From: Vibrio penaeicida
GTDB taxonomy: Bacteria > Pseudomonadota > Gammaproteobacteria > Enterobacterales > Vibrionaceae
DNA length: 64,000 bases
Direction of reading: 5' to 3'
Assembly (NCBI RefSeq): GCF_019977755.1
Contig: NZ_AP025144.1
Span: 2,604,001-2,668,000 of the forward strand
The stretch's first letter is position 1. Every line of letters starts with the position of its first letter. The notes beneath the pieces are model-generated. The model made no database searches, was not told the origin of the DNA, and worked only from the letters and a program-made list of their open reading frames with translations. Both the position numbers and the translations under genes were made by a program. Of the stretch, positions 20,501-27,300 are shown piece after piece.

Positions 20501-20752
20501 AACGGACTTGGCTATTTAAAATTCATGGGACGTACCAATTGGAAAAGACCCAATCGATATGAGCTTTACAGCTTGGTCTATCACTTAGGCGACCTAACAG
20601 CAAACTACGGCTGGCCAGGATTTTACGATTACTGGACGAATCACCCAGCTAAAGACAGTCGGTTTTACTCTGTGGATTTAGTGAATAATATTACTAGATC
20701 TCATTCAGCGCGGTTAAAAAACTATGCTTCTTGTGTATCTTACAATGACTAA
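17570..20752 (+). CDS. Large surface lipoprotein with Ser/Thr/Glu/Asp repeat stalk, Big_2-like domain and DUF1566-like tip
   Basis: A 1060-residue lipoprotein (lipobox LVGC, Cys16). Residues about 85-270 are five 36-residue repeats around EPDVDHPTDGTNTDSDSD. Residues about 285-725 are eleven 40-residue repeats built from DSETTTEQATTESESNSGDT and a Thr/Ser-rich half. Both are acidic, low in hydrophobic residues and likely to form an extended stalk. Residues about 780-870 resemble a bacterial Ig-like (Big_2) domain (PLTWHIGNNDVVSINESGVL, GTTTIWFTIDG). The last 185 residues, with NWKRPNRYELYSLVYHL, YDYWTN and a terminal CVSYND, resemble DUF1566-type domains found at the ends of Vibrio surface proteins. 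Surface adhesion is an inference. Confidence 0.8.
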   Translation: MFKLFIPLTMIILVGCNADSETNTVPAKNAITLDQSTNSTQPKETVTVLPEASTTAVIEGGETPNTNEKNTTNQSTIISDNTSGSNESESESTAEIDEPDVGHPIDGTNTDSNSDTDSSTSSENESESTTEVDEPDVDHSTDDTITDSDSDTDSSTSSENESESTTEVDEPDVGHSTDGTNTDSDSDTNSSTSSESESEPTTEINEPDVDHPTDGTNTDSDSDTNSSTSSESESEPTTEINEPDVDHPTDGTNTDNDSDTDSSILSENESTDSTSTQTSSESTDSETTTEQATTESESNSGDTEQTTTESADSTSTATTSGSTDSETTTEQATTESESNSGDTKQTTTESADSTSTATTSEPTDSETTSEQATTESASNSGDTEQTTTESADSTSTATTSGSTDSETTTEQATAESESNSGDTEQTTTESTDSTSTATTSGSTDSETTTEQATTESESNSGDTEQTTTESTDSTSTATTSGSTDSETTTEQATTESESNSGDTEQTTTESADSTSTATTSGSTDTEATTEQATAESESNSGDTEQTTTESTDSTSTATTSGSTDSETTTEQATTESESNSGDTEQTTTESTDSTSTATTSGSTDSETTTEQATTESGSNSGNKEQTTTESTDSTSTATTSESTDSGTTAEQATTESESNSGETEQTTTESTDSTSTATTSEPTDSETTTEQATTESASNSGDTEQAATESIDSTSTETTSESTNSEATTESASNTDETEQASTQLESANNTEQATTESEESTNTDTASETTSSEESILAYDDKSTLYNLSLKSEMSSIPENQSTQLYPRGSYGDGSSSSLIDKPLTWHIGNNDVVSINESGVLIGKERGTTTIWFTIDGLTSNGITITVTTGLLPCGGDVNDTDRYNAAGYCLKVIEGDSGEADDKLFTATPSIEVMKQLGYKLDDSRYNYGSTYGATYKESRIDGEFARFRYDGWGWENDPTSSNYGQGGQLDRYCNGLGYLKFMGRTNWKRPNRYELYSLVYHLGDLTANYGWPGFYDYWTNHPAKDSRFYSVDLVNNITRSHSARLKNYASCVSYND
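17834..18373 (+). repeat. Five tandem 108-bp in-frame repeats
   Basis: Units begin at 17834, 17942, 18050, 18158 and 18266, each starting GAATC(C/T)GA. They encode 36 residues each. Units 4 and 5 are nearly identical in DNA, which suggests recent copying. Confidence 0.9.
18421..19740 (+). repeat. Eleven tandem 120-bp in-frame repeats
   Basis: Exact 120-bp register from 18421 to 19740, encoding 40 residues per unit, with a decayed continuation to about 19820. Units differ by only a few bases (for example GGATCC versus GAACCC at the same position). Such an array should vary in copy number by recombination, and it is also a place where short-read assemblies collapse. Confidence 0.95.
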
Positions 20753-20804
20753 ACCTTACACCCTCCAGCCGAGCGGCGCTCATTGTTAAGCGCGTCAATC
20801 ATGA

Positions 20805-20829
20805 AAGCCAGCAGAATCACTGCTGGCTT
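20805..20829. terminator. Hairpin downstream of the repeat lipoprotein
   Basis: A perfect 10-bp stem AAGCCAGCAG / CTGCTGGCTT with a 5-base loop, 52 bp after the stop codon. No T-run follows, so termination is uncertain. Confidence 0.5.
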
Positions 20830-20927
20830 AATAACCTAAAATGCATTTTCAAAGTTCTTATTTTTGCACTAAGAATACGTCAGATATTGATAGCGAACGT
20901 ACTTTGATTTGAAAAAGTTTAGATAGC

Positions 20928-20957
20928 AAAAAGCCGCTTATAAAAAGCGGCTTTTTT
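20928..20957. terminator. Bidirectional terminator just outside the transposon left end
   Basis: Stem AAGCCGCTT / AAGCGGCTT with a 5-base loop, A residues before and six T residues after, so it can work in both directions. It ends nine bases before the transposon terminus at 20966. Confidence 0.85.
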
Positions 20958-20965
20958 AATGGTGA

Positions 20966-21046
20966 TGTTTGCAATATAAGTTAGCATAATCATCTACCAC
21001 ATTTCAGCCAGTTAGAGTCTACTTTGCAACATTAGTTAGCATAAAA
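20966..21046 (+). repeat. CAST left end with TnsB-type binding sites
   Basis: Site 1 at 20966-20989 begins with the terminal TGT; site 2 at 21023-21046 reads TTTGCAACATTAGTTAGCAT. A weaker candidate site is at 21257-21281 (TTTGCATTTGTAAGTACTTA). Widely spaced sites are typical of the left end of Tn7-like elements, in contrast to the tandem sites on the right. The remaining sequence to 21293 contains no gene I can support. Confidence 0.82.
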
Positions 21047-21293
21047 TTGCAGCAATAGATTTCAAATTCTTCACGTTATAAGAAAGCAGTGTTGTTACTT
21101 TACTACAGTTCATTTCTAACTCACTTTTGGACATTTATTGGTTAGATGAGAGACCTAGTTTATTCCTTTGTGATAACTTTTATTAATCAAAAGATGCCAC
21201 AATCTGGTTTTACATTGGACAAGTTATGCATAGGTATTCAAACCGTAAGGTTAAACTTTGCATTTGTAAGTACTTATAGCAACCGTCAGCTAG

Positions 21294-21325
21294 AAATTAA
21301 GCTTGTTCTAGCACAAGCTTAATTT
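21294..21325. terminator. Inverted repeat, likely terminator of the PPTase gene
   Basis: A perfect 13-bp stem (AAATTAAGCTTGT / ACAAGCTTAATTT) with a 6-base loop, 125 bp beyond the PPTase stop on the minus strand. The T-rich arm could support termination in either direction. The 21326-21449 stretch between it and the gene shows nothing else. Confidence 0.55.
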
Positions 21326-21449
21326 CTTCTGCATTCGGTGTGTACTGCCAACAGCGCAGCAGTCAGCGTGCTAGGCTGCACATATGATATCGATGATAAA
21401 CCCCAGGCAATATATAGATATTGAAAATAATGTGTTAACGCTAAAGCTA

Positions 21450-22196
21450 CTATCTACGAGAAGAACTTAAGATAACAGTTGTCACCGTTGACGCCTGTAA
21501 AAAACACTCGCATCGAAATAAGTTTTGTCCTAAGCAGTGCCGTGCAAGAGACGGCTCAAGCGCCAGAACGAGTGTTTGGTCGGTCCTATCAAACTCGACG
21601 ACACAGGCGCTTTCAAACCCAAAATACCGACCTATTAAAGGAAACGTCGCTTTGAACAAGCTCTCTTTGGCCGAAAAAATCAGCGAGGTTGCTTCCTCAC
21701 GCTTCAACCCTTGCTCGATCAAAAGCATCAATTCACGCCCCTGACAGATTTGCGACTCTATCTCAGCTGCCGTAACCGCATCTAGCCAATGTTCGACATC
21801 GATACCGACAAAAGGGTGAACCGCCTGCTCTGCAACCAGCGCCACAGCACGAGCGCCAGTATGGGATATGGCCCCAGTCATGTCTTGTGGCCACAGTGGC
21901 TCTCGATGAGAACCAATCAAGACCTTCTGCTCAACCACTGACAAGACCGACATACTTAAACTGGCCATGTACCTTCCAGCAATAAACTCTGCCTGGCGCT
22001 TTGCTACGCTTCGTTGTACGGATAGGGGGATAGTAATATTGAGCGTCGCCGCTAATTCAGGGTCGCATTCAGGGAGAGCAAAATGACATTGAGACAACAC
22101 CGCCCGCCCACTCTGAGCGATATAGCGTTCAATGTGCGAGATTCCCGCTTTCGGCGCGGGTACAGAATCCAAACAGTTCAGAAAATCACGATACAT
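21450..22196 (-). CDS. 4'-phosphopantetheinyl transferase, EntD-like
   Basis: A 248-residue Sfp/EntD-type enzyme that loads phosphopantetheine from CoA onto the carrier proteins of the neighbouring NRPS and PKS. Motifs are AISHTGARAVALVA (residues about 108-122), VGIDVEHW with the metal-binding Asp (about 130-137) and IFSAKESLFKATFP (about 175-188) with the catalytic Lys/Glu region. Its position at the left edge of the cargo, divergent from the megasynthase genes, makes the transposon self-sufficient for activating its carrier domains (four PCP/ACP-bearing regions, five domains). Confidence 0.92.
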   Translation of the reverse strand: MYRDFLNCLDSVPAPKAGISHIERYIAQSGRAVLSQCHFALPECDPELAATLNITIPLSVQRSVAKRQAEFIAGRYMASLSMSVLSVVEQKVLIGSHREPLWPQDMTGAISHTGARAVALVAEQAVHPFVGIDVEHWLDAVTAAEIESQICQGRELMLLIEQGLKREEATSLIFSAKESLFKATFPLIGRYFGFESACVVEFDRTDQTLVLALEPSLARHCLGQNLFRCECFLQASTVTTVILSSSRR

Positions 22197-22416
22197 AGCT
22201 CACCAATTCGAACATAAAAGCCCGACCATACTGCTCAATACGATGGCCATCAAGCCATGTTTTTTCATGGATGAGACAAATAGTTAACCCCTCGTCCAAA
22301 ATGAGATCTATATCAAACCAGTTGATATGCAACATTGACGATTTTGTTATGGGCATGGATGATGCGCGAGCACTGTTCGGGAGGAGAATAACCTCAATAA
22401 TTATTAATAATTTCAA
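22186..22416 (-). CDS. Possible small protein upstream of the PPTase, unknown
   Basis: A 76-codon frame whose stop lies inside the PPTase start region (overlap of 11 bases), a spacing that could couple translation. I do not recognise the product; it has no transmembrane or domain signature apart from a short hydrophobic N-terminus. The true start could be the internal ATG of MPITKSSMLHINWFDIDL. It may simply be a chance frame in the leader. Confidence 0.25.
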   Translation of the reverse strand: MKLLIIIEVILLPNSARASSMPITKSSMLHINWFDIDLILDEGLTICLIHEKTWLDGHRIEQYGRAFMFELVSYVS

Positions 22417-22576
22417 TAATATAAAAATCGCAAACAGCGAGTCCTAAGATTCGCCTCCCAACACTATAGCGCACGTGCCGGATACATTAATTACCGATAA
22501 TTAACTTCAATCAACGTCGTCAGCTCAGATAACTTAAGGAATTGATGATGAATAAAACCAGTAGCTAGGATCTAAC
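22417..22576. promoter_or_regulatory. Divergent promoter region of the NRPS-PKS cluster
   Basis: AT-rich region between the leftward PPTase unit and the rightward A-PCP gene, about 380 bp in total if the small frame is ignored. Clusters such as AATAATTATTAATAATTT at about 22396-22413 lie near the leftward start. I could not assign -35/-10 boxes or an operator with confidence. Confidence 0.35.
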
Positions 22577-24253
22577 ATGTCATCAGTGATCAACAGATTT
22601 AACCAAATCGTCGCCGCTCAGCCCAATAAGGTAGCGCTGAACAGTGAACAGGAACAATTGACCTACCAACAACTGAATCATCGTGCCACCTTGGTTGCTC
22701 AGTCGTTGGTAAGTCAAGGGCTCTCCGGCCAGCTTGTTGTGCTCCACTTTCCATCTTCCATTGAATTGGTTGTCTCGATATTGGGTGTACTGAAGGCAGG
22801 CGGCACCTATGTCTGCTTAGACACTGCCTATCCTCAACAGCGTAAGCAATATATTCTTGATAAATCACAATCTCGCGCTGTCATTACCCGCCAACCCCTC
22901 GATCTGGCAGTCGACTTGACTCTCGACTATTCATTACTGCTCCTTGAGCCTCTTCACACAGTGCCAGCGCACATTGACCCTAGCCCGATCATGAACGTGA
23001 TTTTCACTTCCGGTTCGACAGGTGAGCCCAAAGGCGTCAAACTCAGCCACACCAATATCTTGAGCTTTATCGATACCCACAGTGATATCGTTGCGACTGA
23101 CTGTATGCCACAGTTATCATCGATCGCCTTCGATGCCTTTCAGTTTGAACTCTGGGTCATGTTGCTCAATGGAGGCACCCTGTGCTTGTTGCCAGAAAAA
23201 ACGCTGCTCAATGCCCCGGCACTCAAACAAGCGATTGAACGGCATCAAATCACAATGGCCTTTGTCACAACGGCACTTGTCAATCTCGGGGTCTTGAATC
23301 ACTTCATCCACCAACCGACGATCCGTCGACTTTACTTTGGTGGTGAGGAATTGAAGTCGAATGCGATCAAACATGACTTTCCTGACTATGACTTTGAGTT
23401 GGTACACTGCTATGGGCCATCTGAAACCTCAGTGTGGAACGTGTCTTATCATTGCCAGCAATGGGAAGCTACTCTCCCATTAGGCAATCCACTATCAAAC
23501 AGTACCCTTTTGCTCGTCGACCAGCATGGCCAGGCAATCACAACCCCAAATCAGATCGGGGAAATCTACATTGGCGGCCCCTGCGTCTCGGAAGGCTATC
23601 TACACGATGACCCCCTTACTCAGCAAAGCTTTAAGGTGATTGACGGGACTCGCTATTTCAAAACCGCGGATATGGCGATGTGGAACGCTGACGCACAATT
23701 GGTCTACTCTCACCGGATTGGCAATACGGTCAAGCACAATGGCTACCGCGTTAATCTCAACGAAATTGATCGCGCTATCCAATCTTGTGACAATCAAGTG
23801 CAGTCTGTCACCACACAATTGAACGGTGAGTTAGCGACGTTTTATTGCCAAACCCAGCTCGATGAACTCGCGATACGACACCGTTTAAACGCTATCCTTC
23901 CTGCGTACATGTGCCCAACTCACATCGTGAAAGTGGCGCAGTTTCCTCTCACTCCGCATGGCAAGATTGACGTCCCGGCACTGCATCATCATCTCAATGA
24001 ACGTCAGTGTTACACACAATCCAGTGAGGACAGCGCTGATCTTATCCTTACCATCTGGCGCAAGCTACTCGGTAACCCTGCGATAGATTTGGACGACAGG
24101 TACTTTGAATGTGGCGGAAATTCGGTGCTGCTGCTGAAGCTGCAGCGCGAGCTGAATAAGCAATTCAGCCTCAAAGTAAAGGTGAGTGACCTCTTCGCCC
24201 ACACGACCGTCTCTGAACAAGCCGAATTGATCGATAGCCTGATTGAACAGTAA
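22577..24253 (+). CDS. Stand-alone NRPS adenylation-carrier didomain (A-PCP)
   Basis: A 558-residue protein: adenylation domain (about 1-480) with core motifs FTSGSTGEPKGVKLSHTN, YGPSETSVWN and LTPHGKIDVPAL, then a carrier domain (about 485-555) with the phosphopantetheine site ECGGNSVLLLK (Ser516). Reading the binding pocket by alignment to GrsA gives D-A-F-F-Y-G-C-V, whose first six positions equal a known isoleucine code, so a branched aliphatic amino acid is likely. With no condensation domain it must hand its amino acid to a partner, probably as acceptor for the terminal C domain of the 2051-residue NRPS and then as donor to the PKS. The motif A8 region (RIGNTVKHNGYRVNL) departs from the usual RxDxxxKxRGxRI. 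Confidence 0.9.
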   Translation: MSSVINRFNQIVAAQPNKVALNSEQEQLTYQQLNHRATLVAQSLVSQGLSGQLVVLHFPSSIELVVSILGVLKAGGTYVCLDTAYPQQRKQYILDKSQSRAVITRQPLDLAVDLTLDYSLLLLEPLHTVPAHIDPSPIMNVIFTSGSTGEPKGVKLSHTNILSFIDTHSDIVATDCMPQLSSIAFDAFQFELWVMLLNGGTLCLLPEKTLLNAPALKQAIERHQITMAFVTTALVNLGVLNHFIHQPTIRRLYFGGEELKSNAIKHDFPDYDFELVHCYGPSETSVWNVSYHCQQWEATLPLGNPLSNSTLLLVDQHGQAITTPNQIGEIYIGGPCVSEGYLHDDPLTQQSFKVIDGTRYFKTADMAMWNADAQLVYSHRIGNTVKHNGYRVNLNEIDRAIQSCDNQVQSVTTQLNGELATFYCQTQLDELAIRHRLNAILPAYMCPTHIVKVAQFPLTPHGKIDVPALHHHLNERQCYTQSSEDSADLILTIWRKLLGNPAIDLDDRYFECGGNSVLLLKLQRELNKQFSLKVKVSDLFAHTTVSEQAELIDSLIEQ

Positions 24254-24313
24254 TTACATGCGCTGTAGGTCAAAGGCCTGCAGCGCCCATCTACTACGAC
24301 AACTTTTATAATT

Positions 24314-27300
24314 ATGATTTCAAATACTAACAACGTCACCGATGTCGCAATTGTCGGCATTTCTTGCGCTTTTCCTGGGGCTGAGGACAAAGATCATTAC
24401 TGGCAATTGCTGGTGAATCATCACATCGCCACCGATCTGCCGAGCGGCGCGGTCAACGCAGACCGAGTCGCAGCAGAAGGGATACTGGATCGCCCTTACC
24501 ATTTTGACGCGGCTTACTTCAATATGTCGCCTCGCGATGCCAAATTAATGGATCCGCAACATCGAAAACTGCTAGAACACAGCGTTCTGGCACTGGCCGA
24601 TGCCAATGTGGTTGAACACCAGGCCAACAATCGTATTGGGTCTTTCCTCAGTGTGGGCGCCAATCAGTATTACACCCATTGCCTGGCCAACTCTCCCTAT
24701 CAGAAAGACAATCACTTGCAATACTCACTGGCCTTAGGCAACAGCCATCATTGTGTCGCAACCCAAATCGCCTACCAACTCAATCTACAGGGCCCCGCCT
24801 ATACCATTTCTACCGCGTGCTCATCATCGTCAGTGGCGGTCCATCAGGCTTGTCAAAGCCTTATAGCCGGAGAAAGTGATCTCGCTTTAGCGGGCGGAGC
24901 CAGCATCAATACTCCGCATGGGCAAGGGTCTGAGTACATGGAAGGCAGCGTGCTGTCGAAGCAAGGTCGCTGTCTGCCTTTCTCCGCTGACAGTGACGGA
25001 ACCGTGCCTGCCAGCGGTGTCGGCGTGGTGGTCTTAAAGCGCTTGTCTGATGCCCTACGCGATAATGACCCCATTTACGCACTGATCAAAGGAGGAGCCA
25101 CCAATAATGACGGTACGCGCAAGGTGGGTTACACCGCGCCAAGTATCGACGGTCAGGTCGAAGTGATTGAACGCGCCCTGTCATCCAGTGGGTTAACCCC
25201 CTCTGACATCGCGTTTATCGAATGTCATGGAACGGCAACGACTCTCGGTGACCCGATTGAACTCGAAGCCTTGGCCAGTCGTTATCCGTCAGCCACACCA
25301 GATACGCAGTACGCATTAGGTAGTGTCAAATGGAATATTGGCCATACCGACACCGCCGCAGGTGTTGCAGGATTAATCAAAGTGGCTCTGTCCCTGAAAC
25401 ACAATCTGATGCTCGGTTCGCCATACCTCGAAGCCTACAACCCAGAACTCCACATGGACGAGAAACCCTTCTATGTCCCGACAGCTAACGCGCCGTACCC
25501 AGTTCACCAACAAAGCGCAGCCGTCAGTTCATTTGGCATGGGGGGCACCAACTGTCACCTGATCCTGTCAGCCTCACCAGACACACGCCAACCCCAGTCC
25601 CCACTTCAGTCTGAGCGCTATATCGTGCCAATGAGCAGCCGTCACAACAATACACTGACCACCCAGGAACAGCAGCTGGCTGACTGGCTCGAACGCCATC
25701 CTGAGGCGGCGCTCGCCGATATTACAGGCACCCAAAGACAGTGTCGTCTCGACGAACCATACCGTCGCTATCATGTCGCCGATTCCGTGGCACAACTGAT
25801 CCAGTCATTGAGAACGCCACGGCGGGAGATCGTACACGCAATCTCCCACCCTGAGTCGGTTCTGGTGGTGGAAGGTCAGGGCAGCGCTATTCAAGGAGCG
25901 GCACTGAATAGGTACGAACACTGCACGCGCTTTCGCGAACTCTTTGATCAGTGCATCGCGTTATTTGAGCGCGAGCCGGGTATGCCAGCGGATCTCAAAC
26001 GCGTCGCATTGGATCCTGACTATGATCCCGATCTGCAGTCTCGGATGACCCTATACGCCCAACCGATCCTGTTTTCCATCCAATACGCTCTGGCTCAGAC
26101 TCTGAAACAACAAGGGGTTTCGTTCCAGTCTTACATTGGCCACAGCCTTGGCGAGTGGATAGCTGCTGCGATTGCAGGACTTTGGTCACTGGAGGACGCG
26201 GTGCGTTTAATTGCCTGCCGCGCGTCTCATATCCAAGCGTGTGACGAGGGAGCAATGATCGCGATCTTTGCCGGTGAAGCCCGTGCCCGTCAGTATTTAT
26301 CAGGCACGCTGACCATTGCTGCGTGCAATGGCGAACACATGACGGTCATAGCCGGTGAAACCCAAGCCGTCCATCAATTAGCAGCCACGCTGCACAAAGA
26401 CGCGATTCGCTGCAAAATCCTCCAGACCAATAAAGCCTTTCACAACCCGATGCTTTCCCGCGCCGTGGCTCCGTTGCGGGAAGTACTGACTTCGATCACC
26501 TATCATTCAGTGAAAGGTCACCTCTACTCGAACTTAAAGGGGAAAAAAGTCGCCTTTCGCCGCGTCGCCAACCCAGAATACTGGATTGAGCAACTGCTTC
26601 AGCCCGTCCAGATGACCGGCATCTTACGCGCGTTAAATACATCGCGCTGTGTATTGACCGATATTGGCGTCAGCACTTCGATGAGCAATATGTTCATCGC
26701 GTACAAAGCGGAACTGTCGACTGTGCTGCTCCAGGTGCCCGACCAACTCGACGCCCCTGCTTTAACCGATTTCCTTGGCCAATTCTGGTCTCTTGGCGGG
26801 AATATAGCCTGGGCTTCCCTCCCACCTTTGACATGGCAGAAGTGCAACCTGCCAGGGCCTGGCTTTAACCAGACTGAGTTTTATCAGCCCCCCCCCCCCG
26901 TGTCGTCAGGCACTGGACTTAAACGCGCAGTGGACCAATGGTTTTATCAAGACAGTTGGCTATGCCATCCTAGGCCAACGCACTCTGCAGACTCCATGTC
27001 TCCTGTCGCACACTACTCAGGTTGGTACCAACGTGAAGGCCAGCTGATCTATCGTGGCTTTCACCCCAGAGAGAGCATCACTCCGTCGCAGTTATCTGCC
27101 TTTCTTGAGCAACTGGAACGCTTGACGGCCGATGACAGTAAGACTTGCTATATCCTCGTGCAAGTAACCCATCCAACGATGAGTCACGAGTTGTCCGAGT
27201 GTTACCAACGCGCACTCAGCAGTTTAACGACGGTCATTGCGCAAGAAGCACCACACCTCACCGTGCGTCTCATCGGTCATCACCCCGACGACGAGCGGAT

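Noticed and set aside
22396..22413. A second Fur box upstream of the NRPS cluster that would suggest a siderophore
   Set aside because: The AT-rich sequence matches Fur consensus poorly, and the cluster lacks siderophore hallmarks such as catechol or hydroxamate genes and a TonB receptor.
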